Origin: Acetobacteraceae bacterium
GTDB taxonomy: Bacteria > Pseudomonadota > Alphaproteobacteria > Acetobacterales > Acetobacteraceae
Direction: 5' to 3'
Length of the DNA: 58,688 nucleotides
Assembly (NCBI GenBank): GCA_003133265.1
Contig: PKWQ01000024.1
Location: 1 to 58,688, forward strand
Made by a program: the position numbers and the translations under genes. The notes beneath the pieces are model-generated. The model was not told the origin of the DNA. It searched no databases and was given only the letters and a program-made list of their open reading frames with translations. Shown here one piece after another: positions 47,007-56,268 of the stretch; the stretch's first letter is position 1, and each line of letters begins with the position of its first letter.

Positions 47007-48082
47007 CCCTGTCCGTCGCCTTCCGCCAGGATTTCGCCGAGCTGACGCTGGATATCGCGTTCGACGTGCCCACCGCCGGCACCACCGTGCTGTTCGGCCG
47101 CTCCGGCTGCGGCAAGACCAGCACTCTCGGCGCCGTCGCCGGCCTGCTGCGTCCCGCCGATTGCCGCATAGAGATCGACGGCACGGTGCTGGCGGATACC
47201 GCGTCCGGCCTGTTCGTCGCCCCCGAACGCCGGCGCATCGGTTTGGTGTTCCAGGACGCCCGGCTGTTCCCGCATATGACGGTCGAGGCCAATTTGCGCT
47301 ATGGCCTGCGCCGGGCGCCGGCAGGCACCATCCGCTTCGACGACGTCGTGGACTTGCTGGGTCTTGCCGGGTTGCTGGCGCGCCGGCCGCACACGCTTTC
47401 GGGCGGCGAGCGCCAGCGCGTCGCCATCGGCCGCGCCCTGCTCTCCCAGCCGCGCCTGCTGGCCATGGACGAGCCGCTGTCCAATCTCGATGCCGAGCGC
47501 AAGGCGGAAGTGCTGCCCTATCTCGCCAGCCTGCGGCACGCGCTCGATCTGCCGATCCTCTATGTCACCCATTCGCTGGACGAGGTGTTTCGGCTGGCCG
47601 ACACGCTGGTGCTGATCGATGCGGGGCGCGTGGTGGAAGCCGGGCCGGCGTCCGTGTTGCTGTCGCGCGCCGATCTGCCGATCGCGCGGCACGACGAGGC
47701 TGCGGCGGTGCTGCTGGCGCGCATCGTCCAGCACGATCCCGCCCGGCAGCTGACCACGCTGGAGGCCGGCGGGTGCCGGCTGCTGGTGCCGTTGCAGGAC
47801 GCCCCGCCCGGAACCAGGGTCCGCGCCCGCGTCCCCGCGCGCGAGGTGATCCTCGCCGCCGAGGCGCCGCACAGCATCAGCCTGCACAACGTCATTCAGG
47901 GCACGGTGCGCGGCGTGGTCGAGGACCGGCTACGGCATGCCGCGCTGGTGGAGGTGGCGATCGGCGATCAGGGCCTGCTCGCCCGGGTCACGCCCGACGC
48001 GGTCGCGCGGCTGGCACTGGCGCCCGGCACGCCGGTCCTGGCGCTGATCAAGTCGATGGCGATCGAGGTGCTGCCGGGCTGA
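47003..48082 (+). CDS. modC: molybdate ABC transporter, ATPase
   Basis: The 359-residue ATPase starts with GTG at 47003, overlapping the modB stop as GTGA. Walker A GRSGCGKTS (about 32-40), Q-loop FQDARLFPHMTV, signature LSGGERQRVAIGRALL, Walker B LLAMDEPLSNLDAE and the switch THS are in order. The C-terminal TOBE domain (ISLHNVIQGTVRGVVE) fits ModC and may bind molybdate to regulate transport. The gene converges on the EI gene and overlaps it by 35 bp. Confidence 0.95.
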   Translation: MTLSVAFRQDFAELTLDIAFDVPTAGTTVLFGRSGCGKTSTLGAVAGLLRPADCRIEIDGTVLADTASGLFVAPERRRIGLVFQDARLFPHMTVEANLRYGLRRAPAGTIRFDDVVDLLGLAGLLARRPHTLSGGERQRVAIGRALLSQPRLLAMDEPLSNLDAERKAEVLPYLASLRHALDLPILYVTHSLDEVFRLADTLVLIDAGRVVEAGPASVLLSRADLPIARHDEAAAVLLARIVQHDPARQLTTLEAGGCRLLVPLQDAPPGTRVRARVPAREVILAAEAPHSISLHNVIQGTVRGVVEDRLRHAALVEVAIGDQGLLARVTPDAVARLALAPGTPVLALIKSMAIEVLPG

Positions 48083-49958
48083 GCCCGCGCGACCCGGCGC
48101 GGTCCTTGCCGAATTCCGCCACCAGTTCGCGGATCTTCTCCGCGTCCTGCTGCTCCATGACCCGCCGCGCGAACCGCGCGCAATCGTCGATTTCCACCGC
48201 GCGCACCGCGAGCTTCACCCGCGGCACGGCGGAGGCATTGACCGAGAAGCTGCGCAGCCCGAGCCCGAGCAGCAGCGGCGTCAGCGCCGGGTTGCCGGCG
48301 ATCTCGCCGCAGACCGACACCGGCATCCGCATGCGCAGCGCCGCCTCGGTGGCGAACTGCACCAGCCGCAGCACCGCCGGGTGCAGCGGGTCGTAAAGCC
48401 CGGCCACATCCGCGTCGCCGCGATCCACCGCCAGCGTGTAGGCGGTCAGATCGTTGGTGCCGATGGCGAAGAAATCCGCCTCCAGCGCCAGCGCATCGGC
48501 GGCCAGCGCGGCGCCGGGGGTTTCGATCATGATGCCGAGCGGCGGCAGCTTCTCCGGCATGCGCTCGCCGCGCCGGCGCAGGCGGCGGGCGACCCGTTCA
48601 TAGATCTCGCGCGCGGCGCGCACCTCGGCGACGTTGGTCACCATCGGCAGCATGACCCGTACCGACCCGAAGGCGGCGGCGCGCAGGATGGCGGCAAGCT
48701 GGGTCTCGAACAGTTCGGGCTGGCGCAGCAGCAGGCGGATGCCACGGATGCCCAACGCCGGATTGACGTCGGCGATCTCCGGCACGATGCCCTCGTTGGT
48801 CAGGGCCTCGATATCCTTCTCCCCGCCCCAGTCCAGCACCCGGATGGTGACGGGATCGCCGCCCATCGCGTCCACCACGCCACGGTAGGTGTCGAACTGC
48901 GCGTCCTCGTCCGGCACGCTTTCGCGGTTCATGAACATGAACTCGCTGCGGAACAGCCCGATCCCCACCGCGCCGGACTGGGCGATCAACGGCAGTTCGA
49001 CCGGGATTTCCAGATTGGCCTGCAATTCCACCGCCTCGCCGTCCAGCGTCTCGGCGGGCAGGCGGCGCAGGCGGGCGAAGCGCTGGCGTTCGCGGGCGAA
49101 GGCGGTCACCGCGCGGCGCGCGGCGGCGAGCGTGGCCGGGGATGGGTTCAGCACCACCTTCCCCGCGCCGCCGTCCACCACCGCCACATCGCCCGGCCGG
49201 ATCGCCTGGACCAGTCCGGTCGCGCCGAGGACCGCCGGCATGCCGAGCGCGCGCAGCATCACCGCCGTGTGCCCGTCGGCCCCGCCTTCCTCGGCGACGA
49301 CCCCGGCCAGCCGCGACGGGTCGAGCAGCGCCGCATCCGCCGGGCGCAGCGCCTCGGCCACCAGCACCGCGCCTTCGGGCAGGCCGGCGAAGCTGCGGAA
49401 CGGCACATGCGTCAGGTTGCGGACTAGACGCCGGCCGATCTCGCGCACCTCGTCGGCGCGACGGCGCACGCTCGCCCGTTCCTCGGTTCCGGCATCCGCC
49501 GCGCCCTGCCCCTGGATCGCCAGGGCAATCTCCTCGGTCTCCTCCACGACGGCGTTTTCCGCCGACCGAAGCATTTCCGCCACCCGCCGGCGCGCGCCGC
49601 GCACCAGCCGGGAGGGGCCGATCATCTGGATGTAGCCGTCCAGCAGCGGCGCGATCTCCGCCTGGCTCTCTTCCGGCAGCACCGCGAGCCGGGCCTTGAG
49701 CTTGTTGAGCTGTTTGCGCGACTGGACGATCGCGGCATCGAGCCGCGCGGTTTCGCCGGCGATGTCGGCGGCCTGGATTCTCAGCCGGGTGATTTCCGCC
49801 GGGGCCTCGGTGGTGCCGAACATCGGCCCGATCGCCACCCCCGCCGAGATGGCGATGCCGGTGAAGACCATCTCGGGCCGCTCGGCGGCCAAACGGGCCG
49901 CGCGCGCCATGCGCTTGTGCTGCGGCGGCGGCGGTGGCGATGGCTCAGTCTTGTTCAT
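48048..49958 (-). CDS. phosphoenolpyruvate-protein phosphotransferase (PTS enzyme I)
   Basis: The 636-residue enzyme takes phosphate from PEP and passes it to HPr. It has the phospho-His domain GGADGHTAVMLRALGMP with His-230, the PEP-binding barrel (GIGLFRSEFMFMNR, VNPALGIRGIRLLL, FFAIGTNDLTAYTLA) and catalytic Cys in SVCGEIAGN (about 548). No GAF domain is present, unlike PtsP of many proteobacteria. It is the last gene of hprK-rapZ-EIIA-HPr-EI. Confidence 0.93.
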   Translation of the reverse strand: MNKTEPSPPPPPQHKRMARAARLAAERPEMVFTGIAISAGVAIGPMFGTTEAPAEITRLRIQAADIAGETARLDAAIVQSRKQLNKLKARLAVLPEESQAEIAPLLDGYIQMIGPSRLVRGARRRVAEMLRSAENAVVEETEEIALAIQGQGAADAGTEERASVRRRADEVREIGRRLVRNLTHVPFRSFAGLPEGAVLVAEALRPADAALLDPSRLAGVVAEEGGADGHTAVMLRALGMPAVLGATGLVQAIRPGDVAVVDGGAGKVVLNPSPATLAAARRAVTAFARERQRFARLRRLPAETLDGEAVELQANLEIPVELPLIAQSGAVGIGLFRSEFMFMNRESVPDEDAQFDTYRGVVDAMGGDPVTIRVLDWGGEKDIEALTNEGIVPEIADVNPALGIRGIRLLLRQPELFETQLAAILRAAAFGSVRVMLPMVTNVAEVRAAREIYERVARRLRRRGERMPEKLPPLGIMIETPGAALAADALALEADFFAIGTNDLTAYTLAVDRGDADVAGLYDPLHPAVLRLVQFATEAALRMRMPVSVCGEIAGNPALTPLLLGLGLRSFSVNASAVPRVKLAVRAVEIDDCARFARRVMEQQDAEKIRELVAEFGKDRAGSRGLSPAAPRSPST

Positions 49959-50250
49959 GGAAGCCGGACTCGACCAGTTCGGCCAGGGCGTCCATCGCCT
50001 CCTTGGCGTCCCAGCCCTCGGCGCGCAGCGCCAGCGTCGCTCCCTGACCGGCGCCCAGCATCATCAGTCCCATGATCGAACGAGCCGAGACCGATTGCCC
50101 GTCGCGGCACACCTCCACCGAGGCGCCGAACCGCTCCGCCAGGGTGACGAACTTCGCGGCGGCGCGTGCGTGCAGTCCGCGCTTGTTCGGCACGGTCACG
50201 CAGCGGGTCAGGACGGCTGCCCTGGACGGCTCGGCGCCGTCCGAACTCAT
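49945..50250 (-). CDS. HPr phosphocarrier protein
   Basis: The 101-residue protein starts MSSDGAEPSRAAVLTRC at 50250, overlapping the EIIA stop. RGLHARAAAKF holds the active His-27, and SVSARSIMGLMMLGAGQG holds regulatory Ser-58, the target of HprK. A short N-terminal extension of about 12 residues is extra. With no PTS permease in the window it likely acts in regulation. Confidence 0.94.
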   Translation of the reverse strand: MSSDGAEPSRAAVLTRCVTVPNKRGLHARAAAKFVTLAERFGASVEVCRDGQSVSARSIMGLMMLGAGQGATLALRAEGWDAKEAMDALAELVESGFHEQD

Positions 50251-50669
50251 CCACAGCCACCGTTGATCTTGCCGCCATGCAGGACGTGCGATGCCGCGGC
50301 GATGTATTTCCGTCCCGCCTGCTGCGCGCACTCCACCGCCGTTTCCAGATTCTCGCAGGAACGCACCTTAGCCAGCTTCACCAGCATCGGCAGGTTCACC
50401 CCGGCGATCACCTCGACATGCTTGCGGTCCATCATGGAGATGGCGAGGTTGGACGGCGTGCCGCCGAACATGTCGGTCAGCAGCACCACCCCGTCGCCGG
50501 TATCGCAGCGGTCGATGCAATGTTCGATCTCCGTTCGGCGGCCCTCCATATCGTCCTCCGGGCCGATGCAGACGGTGTCGACGTTCCGTTGCGCGCCCAC
50601 CACATGTTCCATGGCGGATCGCAGCTCGTCGGCCAGGTGGCCGTGAGTGACCAGAACCAGGCCGATCAT
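50247..50669 (-). CDS. PTS EIIA component, mannose (EIIA-Man) type
   Basis: The 140-residue protein has LVLVTHGHLADEL with active His-9, VVLLTDMFGGTPSNLAISM (about 62-80) and NLPMLVKLAKV, the mannose-type EIIA fold. No IIB, IIC or IID genes accompany it. In alphaproteobacteria this solo EIIA is part of the regulatory PTS. The ATG overlaps the rapZ stop (50666). Confidence 0.92.
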   Translation of the reverse strand: MIGLVLVTHGHLADELRSAMEHVVGAQRNVDTVCIGPEDDMEGRRTEIEHCIDRCDTGDGVVLLTDMFGGTPSNLAISMMDRKHVEVIAGVNLPMLVKLAKVRSCENLETAVECAQQAGRKYIAAASHVLHGGKINGGCG

Positions 50670-51697
50670 GTTGGACCGGTCATCTCTGGCTGTAGGCTTC
50701 CGCCATAGGCTTTGCCCTCCGTGGCATCGACGTCATTGGGTGTCTCCCCGGCGGTTCGGTCGTCCGCTGTCTCTTGCCGGGGTACCGGCCGGTCCATCAG
50801 ATAGGCCGCGCCGAGGCCCTCCCGGGCCAGTTCGCGGTGTGCGACATGCAGCCGCCAGCCCACGTCTCGTTCCGCGATCCAGGCGGCAACGTAAGCGGCC
50901 AGCCTTTCGACCAGATAGACCGAACGGTGGCGCCCGCCGGTGCAGCCGATCGCGATCGAGGCGTATTTCTTGCCCTCTTGTACAAATCTCGGCAAGAGCA
51001 GCTCGATCATGCCGGTCAGCTGCTGGAAGAACGGGGCGAAATCCGGGTCCGCCGCCACGTAGGCGCCCACGTCCGCATCCAGGCCGGTATGCGGCTGCAA
51101 CAGCGGATCGTAGTGCGGGTTGCGCAAGAACCGGGCGTCGAACACCAGGTCGGCTTCGCGCGGCAGGCCCTGCGGATAGGCGAAGGAAATCAGCGAGATC
51201 ACCAGGGCCGGGGCGTCCGGGGCACTGGCGGCGCTGAAATGGCCTTCGATCAGTTGGCGCAGCAGCGGCAGCGGCAGATCGGAGGTGTCGACCGCCAGGT
51301 CGGCGGCCTCGCGCAGCGGCGCGGTCAGGCTCTGTTCATGCGCGATGCCGTCGGTCACCCGTCCCTGCGGCGCCATCGGATGACGCCGGCGCGTCTCGGT
51401 ATAGCGGCGCAGCAGGGTCGACTCGTCGGCCCATATATAGACCAGCTCCGCTCGCAGGCCGGGATCGCCGCGCAGCCGCGCCAGCGTCGCCAGCAGCACC
51501 GCCGCGTCGAAGCCGCGGGAGCGGGCATCCACCCCGATCGCCAGATCGGTCTCCGAACGGCCCACCATCTCCGGGATCATCGATAGCGGCGGGTTGTCCA
51601 CCGCCTCGTAGCCGAGATCCTCCAGCAGGCGCAGCGCCGATGCCTTGCCGCCGCCCGACAGGCCGGTCACCAGCACCACTCTTCGTCGTGCGGTCAT
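50666..51697 (-). CDS. rapZ: RNase adapter protein / UDP-sugar-binding nucleotidase RapZ
   Basis: The 343-residue protein starts MTARRRVVLVTGLSGGGKASAL at 51697, where ATG overlaps the hprK stop (51694). Walker A GLSGGGKAS (12-20), then LVFDARFLRNPHYD (about 195-208) and AIGCTGGRHRSVYLVERLAAY are classic RapZ. In enterics RapZ senses glucosamine-6-phosphate and steers RNase E to GlmZ; in alphaproteobacteria targets are less clear. It is cotranscribed with PTS genes. Confidence 0.94.
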   Translation of the reverse strand: MTARRRVVLVTGLSGGGKASALRLLEDLGYEAVDNPPLSMIPEMVGRSETDLAIGVDARSRGFDAAVLLATLARLRGDPGLRAELVYIWADESTLLRRYTETRRRHPMAPQGRVTDGIAHEQSLTAPLREAADLAVDTSDLPLPLLRQLIEGHFSAASAPDAPALVISLISFAYPQGLPREADLVFDARFLRNPHYDPLLQPHTGLDADVGAYVAADPDFAPFFQQLTGMIELLLPRFVQEGKKYASIAIGCTGGRHRSVYLVERLAAYVAAWIAERDVGWRLHVAHRELAREGLGAAYLMDRPVPRQETADDRTAGETPNDVDATEGKAYGGSLQPEMTGPT

Positions 51698-52146
51698 GCG
51701 GCGCCTGTCCATGTCGGCGCCGTCCCGCTCTCGAAAGCCCCGGCCACCTGTTCGATCCGGCCCAGCGCGCAGTCCAGCGCCAGCGCCACGATCGCCGGCG
51801 CCGCGGCCCGCGTCGCGTCCACACTCACCTGCGGCAGCCCGAGCGTGGGGTGGCGCTCCGGTTCCGGCAGCCGCGTGCCCGAACTGTCCAGGCAAACCGC
51901 CAGCGCCAGCCGTACCTCGGCGACATAGGGCAGTCGCACGATGCCAAGACCTCGTATTTCCAAAAGCCCACGCAGCGACGCCGGGGCACGGGCGATGCCG
52001 TCCTCGATGTCTATCCGGTCGTCGGCCACGAGAGCGAAACCCCGATCGATCAGACGCAACAGCAGGTCGGACTTCCCCGAACCGGGAGGCCCGACCAGCA
52101 GCACGCCAGCCCCCTCTCTGGCCGCGCAGCTTCCGTGAATCTGCAT
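51694..52146 (-). CDS. hprK: HPr kinase/phosphorylase, short alphaproteobacterial form
   Basis: The 150-residue protein starts MQIHGSCAAREGAGVLLVGPP and has Walker A GPPGSGKSD (19-27), FALVADDRIDI (37-47) and RGLLEIRGLGIVRLPY (about 58-73), the K/M-loop signature. It lacks the N-terminal domain of Gram-positive HprK, as in alphaproteobacteria. It phosphorylates HPr on Ser and can reverse this. First gene of the PTS operon, divergent from the PLP-enzyme gene. Confidence 0.94.
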   Translation of the reverse strand: MQIHGSCAAREGAGVLLVGPPGSGKSDLLLRLIDRGFALVADDRIDIEDGIARAPASLRGLLEIRGLGIVRLPYVAEVRLALAVCLDSSGTRLPEPERHPTLGLPQVSVDATRAAAPAIVALALDCALGRIEQVAGAFESGTAPTWTGAA

Positions 52147-52227
52147 GGGGCGGCAATGTGATCCGATGCGGCTCGGAAAGGAAGCGTCTTGTCGCGGGAT
52201 GGACGCCGTGCCAGCGTCCAAATCATC

Positions 52228-53157
52228 ATGAATTGGCCCTCCGCGATCGACCAGGCCGCCGCCCGTATCTCCGGGCATGTGCGGCACACCCCGCTGCTTC
52301 GCCTCGAAGGCGCGGAGCTTAATCTTGCTTTTCCAGTTACCTTGAAGCTGGAACTGTTGCAGCACGCCGGCAGTTTCAAGCCGCGCGGCGCGTTCAACCG
52401 GCTGCTTGCCGCAGACCTGCCGCGCGCCGGCGTCATCGCCGCGTCCGGCGGCAATCACGGCGCGGCGGTGGCCTATGCCGCCCGCGCGCTCGGCATTGTC
52501 GCGGAAATCTTCGTCCCCGCCACCACGCCCGCCGCCAAGGTGGCCCGCATCGTCAGCTATGGCGCCCGGGTGGTGCAGCACGGGGCCAGCTATAGCGAAG
52601 CGCTGGCGGCGAGCCGCGCGCGCCAGACCGAGACGGGTGCGCTGGAGGTCCATGCCTACGACCATGCCGACGTGCTCGCCGGCCAGGGCACCGTGGGCAA
52701 GGAGTTCGAGGCGGACGCCCCCGAGTTGACGCACATCCTTGTCGCCACCGGCGGCGGCGGGCTGATCGGCGGCATCGCCGCCTGGTATGGCGCGCGCGCC
52801 CAGGTGATCAGTGTCGAGCCCGAGGGCTGCCCCACGCTGGCGACCGCGCTTGCCGCCGGCCGTCCGGTACCGGCGCCGGTCGGCGGGCTGGCGGCCGACA
52901 GCCTGGGCGCGACGCAGGTCGGCGCGCTGATGTTCCCGATCGCCCAGGCGTATGTGTCCCAGGCCGTCCTGGTCGGCGACGAGGCAATCCTCGCCGCGCA
53001 GTCCCTGCTGTGGGACCGGCTGCGCCTGATCGCCGAACCCGGCGGTGCGGTGGCGCTCGCGGCGTTGCTCTCCGGCGCGTTCATCCCGCCGCCGGGCGCG
53101 CGCGTCGGCGCGGTGCTGTGCGGCGCCAACACCGATCCGCGAAAGGTGGTCCCATGA
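52228..53157 (+). CDS. PLP-dependent threonine/serine dehydratase-like enzyme
   Basis: The 309-residue enzyme has HTPLLRLEGAEL (20-31), the PLP lysine Lys-52 in GSFKPRGAF, SGGNHGAAVAYAA (about 79-91) and the phosphate loop ATGGGGLIGG. This is the fold-type II serine/threonine dehydratase family. No ACT domain is present. The start MNWPSAID at 52228 lacks a strong ribosome binding site. It overlaps the enoyl-CoA hydratase by 4 bp. Confidence 0.88.
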   Translation: MNWPSAIDQAAARISGHVRHTPLLRLEGAELNLAFPVTLKLELLQHAGSFKPRGAFNRLLAADLPRAGVIAASGGNHGAAVAYAARALGIVAEIFVPATTPAAKVARIVSYGARVVQHGASYSEALAASRARQTETGALEVHAYDHADVLAGQGTVGKEFEADAPELTHILVATGGGGLIGGIAAWYGARAQVISVEPEGCPTLATALAAGRPVPAPVGGLAADSLGATQVGALMFPIAQAYVSQAVLVGDEAILAAQSLLWDRLRLIAEPGGAVALAALLSGAFIPPPGARVGAVLCGANTDPRKVVP

Positions 53158-53945
53158 CCCAATCCATCGTCCTTCTCGACATCGACCCAAGGGGGGTCGC
53201 CACCGTCACGCTCAACCGTCCGGAGATCGGCAATGCCTATAATCTGGAGATGCTGGAGGCGGTCGTCGGCGGCCTGAAGCAACTCGCTTCGGACCCCGGC
53301 GTGCGCTGCCTGGTGGTCCGTGGCGCCGGCAAGCATTTCCAGGCCGGCGCCGATATCAATTTCCTGAACGAGGCCGGCAGGTTCCCGCCGGAGCGCGCCT
53401 TCTATGCCTCATTGACCACGACCCGCGCCGTGACCCTGCTGAACGAGTTCCCCAAGCCGACCATCGCCATGGTGCATGGCGCCTGTTTCGGCGGCGGCGT
53501 CGGCATGGTCTGTTGCGTGGACGTGGCGCTGGCGACGCCGGATTCCCTGTTCGGGATCACCGAGATCCGCGTCGGCACCGCGCCGACGCCGATTTCGACG
53601 CATATGGTCAACGCCATGGGCCTGCGCCAGACCCGCCGCTATGCGATTACCGGGGAGCGGTTCGGCGCCGAGGAAGCCTGCCGCATCGGCCTGATCCACG
53701 AGGTGGTGCCGGCCGAGACCATCGAGGCCCGGCTGGCCGACATCGTCGATGCCGTGCTGCTCGGCGGCCCGACCGCGATCGCGGCCACCAAGAACGCGAT
53801 CCTGGCCGACAACGGCCTGAAGCTGACCGAGAGCCAGATGCGGCTGATGGCCTTCGAGCACAACACCCAGCGCAACTCGGCCGAGGCGCAGGAAGGCACC
53901 ACGGCGTTCAGGGAGAAGCGCAAGCCCGGCTGGTACCGGGGCTGA
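53154..53945 (+). CDS. enoyl-CoA hydratase/isomerase family protein
   Basis: The 263-residue protein has the crotonase core: VRGAGKHFQAGADINFL (59-75) with the first oxyanion turn, PTIAMVHGACFGGGVGMVCCVDVALATPDSLFGITEIRVG (split about residues 100-140) with Glu in ITEIRVG, and TAFREKRKPGW at the C-terminus. It hydrates or isomerises an acyl-CoA whose identity is not fixed by the motifs. ATG overlaps the stop of the dehydratase (ATGA). Confidence 0.9.
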   Translation: MTQSIVLLDIDPRGVATVTLNRPEIGNAYNLEMLEAVVGGLKQLASDPGVRCLVVRGAGKHFQAGADINFLNEAGRFPPERAFYASLTTTRAVTLLNEFPKPTIAMVHGACFGGGVGMVCCVDVALATPDSLFGITEIRVGTAPTPISTHMVNAMGLRQTRRYAITGERFGAEEACRIGLIHEVVPAETIEARLADIVDAVLLGGPTAIAATKNAILADNGLKLTESQMRLMAFEHNTQRNSAEAQEGTTAFREKRKPGWYRG

Positions 53946-53972
53946 CGCTACGCAATGGACAGGAGGAAACCG

Positions 53973-54578
53973 ATGCTCCGCATTTACGGCTCCGCCCGCT
54001 CGCGCACTGTCCGCACGCTCTGGATGGCGCAGGAACTGGGCCTTGCCTACGAACATATCGACGTCGCCCCGGGCTCGCCCGATCTTCGCGCGCCGGGGTT
54101 CAAGGCGCTGAACCCCAACGGCCGCATCCCGGCGATCGAGGACGACGGCTTCGCCCTGTCGGAATCGATGGCGATCAACCTCTATCTGGCGAAGAAGCAT
54201 GGCGGCGGGCTGTACCCGTCGGACCCGAAGAACGAGGCCCGCGCCTGGCAATGGAGTTTCTGGACCGTCGATAGGCTCGACCGTCAGCTTGTCATCCACG
54301 CCAACCACGCCTTCGTCTTGCCGGAAGCCCAACGCAACGCGGCGATGGCCGAGACGACGTGGGCCGAGATCGTCCCGGCGCTCGATGTGCTGGAAACCGC
54401 GCTCGCGCGGTCGCCCTGGCTGGCCGGCGCGGCGTTCACGGTCGCCGATCTGAACGTCGCCGCGGCGATGTATCGCGGCCTGTTCATGGATCTCGGCAAC
54501 TGGCCGCATGTGCGCGACTGGCTGAGCCGGTGCTGGGACCGGCCGGCGGGCAAAGCGGCGCGGGCGCTGCGGGAGTAG
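53973..54578 (+). CDS. glutathione S-transferase family protein
   Basis: The 201-residue protein starts MLRIYGSARSRTVRTLWMAQEL at 53973, six bases after AGGAGG; an earlier in-frame ATG (53955) is weaker. The thioredoxin-like N-domain has NGRIPAIEDDGFALSESMAINLYLA (about 49-73) with the cis-Pro and the glutathione-binding Glu-Ser. The helical C-domain ends FTVADLNVAAAM. Active site Ser or Tyr near residue 6-10 is uncertain. Substrate unknown; detoxification or isomerase use is possible. Confidence 0.88.
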   Translation: MLRIYGSARSRTVRTLWMAQELGLAYEHIDVAPGSPDLRAPGFKALNPNGRIPAIEDDGFALSESMAINLYLAKKHGGGLYPSDPKNEARAWQWSFWTVDRLDRQLVIHANHAFVLPEAQRNAAMAETTWAEIVPALDVLETALARSPWLAGAAFTVADLNVAAAMYRGLFMDLGNWPHVRDWLSRCWDRPAGKAARALRE

Positions 54579-54585
54579 GGCGGCG

Positions 54586-56268
54586 CTACCCCTTCGGCAG
54601 CCGCATCACAAACCGCGCGCCCAGAACCTTGCCGTTTTCGTCGCGCCGGTTCTCGGCGGTGATCCGGCCCTTCAGGGCTTCCACGATCTGCCGGCTGATC
54701 GACAGTCCAAGCCCTGAATGCTGGCCGAACCGCTCGCCCTTCGGCCGCTCGGAATAGAAGCGGTCGAATATATGCTCCAGCCGGGCTTCCGGAATGCCCG
54801 GCCCGTCATCCTCGACGCTGATCTCGATCATGCCGCCGGTTTCGCGCGCGGTCAGCCCGATGCGTCCGTTGCGCGGGGAAAAGCTCTGCGCATTGCCGAT
54901 CAGGTTGCGCAGCACCTGCACCAGCCGGTCCTCCACCGCCTGCACCACCAGCCCCGCGGCCGGCGCATCGAGTTCGATGCGCGCATCGCCGTCGCCGCGC
55001 GTGGTGGCATGGATCTCGGCCAGCAGCGCCAGGATCGGCGCCACGTCCACCTTCTCGGTGGCGGTGCGCGACAGCTCCGCGTCCACCCGCGAGGCGTCGG
55101 AAATATCGTTGATCAGCCGGTCCAGCCGCATCACGTCCTCGGTGATGATCGCCAGCAGCCGCTTGCGCTGGCTGGGATCCTCGATCCGCGGCAGCGTCTC
55201 GATGGCGCTGCGCATGGACGACAGCGGGTTCTTCAACTCGTGCGCCACGTCGGCGGCGAATTGCTCGATCGCGTCCATCCGCGTCCACAGCGCGGCCGCG
55301 GACTCCGACAGCGCCGCCGCCAGGGTGCCGACCTCGTCATGCCGGTCGAGCAGGGTCCGCGGCACGCTGGCCGCGCGTCCCTTGCCCTCGCGCATATGCG
55401 CCGCCACCCCCGCCAGCCGCAGGATCGGGCGGGCGATGGTCCGCGACAGGTACCAGGACAGCACCAGCGTCAGCACCAGCGCCAGGACGAACAGGCCCAG
55501 GATGGAGACGCGCACCGCCAGCAGGCTGTCGTCCACCTCCCGCGCCATCCGCGTCAGCAGGATGATGCCGACCGAGTGCCGGTTCCGCTCCACCGGCTCG
55601 GCCACCGTCACCAGCAGCCGGTTCTCGGCGGTGCGCCGGATATAGGGCGGCATCTCGCGGCCCTGGTCAGAGCTGTTGAGCCGCAGCTCCTCCTTGACGT
55701 CCGGCTGCCAGTCGACGCCGGCGCCGCCCTGGCTGAGATCGACCACGATCGGCTGTTCCGGCTTGTGCGGCAGCAGCGCCAGCGCCTTGTCGTACAGCAG
55801 CCCGATGGTGCCCACCAGCGGCCCGCGATCGGCCGCCGGCGGCAGCGGCTCGGTGTTCACCGCGCCGCCCGGCCCCTCCCGCACCCGGCTGTCGGCGATC
55901 ACGGTACCTTCGGGGGAATACAGCTTGGCCTGCGCGTTCGGCGTCGGCTCGGTCAGCCGGCGCAGCAGCGGGCGCGCCAGTTCCGGCACCAGCCGTGGGT
56001 TGTCGGGGGTGTCTTCCTTCACCGCGCTCTCGCCCAGCGCCCCGGCATAGATCCGCGCCTGTTCGCGCAGCGCCGTCACTTCCGCCTGCAACAGCCCGTT
56101 CTGGTATTGGTCCAGATACAGCAGCGTCGCCACCAGCAGCGCCAGCGGCAGGGCATTGACCAGCAGGATGCGCCGCAGCAACGGCGAGAGCAGGCGCGGA
56201 CGAAATGCCCGCTCGCCCGCCGCCTTCCTGTCGGGCGCGATCGTGCCGAGGCTGCCGGAATCGGGCAT
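54586..56268 (-). CDS. chvG: sensor histidine kinase, ChvG-like
   Basis: The 560-residue kinase has membrane helices at about 33-52 and 255-275 around a periplasmic domain of about 200 residues (stimulus sensing), a HAMP (SRTIARPILRLAGV), His-343 in DVAHELKNPLSS, the N-box NLIGNAQSFSP, DDGPGIP and GLGLSISRQIVEAL. Family and neighbourhood (chvI, pckA, PTS) fit ChvG/ExoS, which responds to acid and envelope stress. ATG overlaps the regulator stop as TGATG. Confidence 0.9.
   Translation of the reverse strand: MPDSGSLGTIAPDRKAAGERAFRPRLLSPLLRRILLVNALPLALLVATLLYLDQYQNGLLQAEVTALREQARIYAGALGESAVKEDTPDNPRLVPELARPLLRRLTEPTPNAQAKLYSPEGTVIADSRVREGPGGAVNTEPLPPAADRGPLVGTIGLLYDKALALLPHKPEQPIVVDLSQGGAGVDWQPDVKEELRLNSSDQGREMPPYIRRTAENRLLVTVAEPVERNRHSVGIILLTRMAREVDDSLLAVRVSILGLFVLALVLTLVLSWYLSRTIARPILRLAGVAAHMREGKGRAASVPRTLLDRHDEVGTLAAALSESAAALWTRMDAIEQFAADVAHELKNPLSSMRSAIETLPRIEDPSQRKRLLAIITEDVMRLDRLINDISDASRVDAELSRTATEKVDVAPILALLAEIHATTRGDGDARIELDAPAAGLVVQAVEDRLVQVLRNLIGNAQSFSPRNGRIGLTARETGGMIEISVEDDGPGIPEARLEHIFDRFYSERPKGERFGQHSGLGLSISRQIVEALKGRITAENRRDENGKVLGARFVMRLPKG

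Noticed and set aside
48048..50669. The PTS genes as a sugar uptake system
   Set aside because: There are no IIB, IIC or IID genes, and HprK and RapZ are in the operon, so a regulatory role is more likely.
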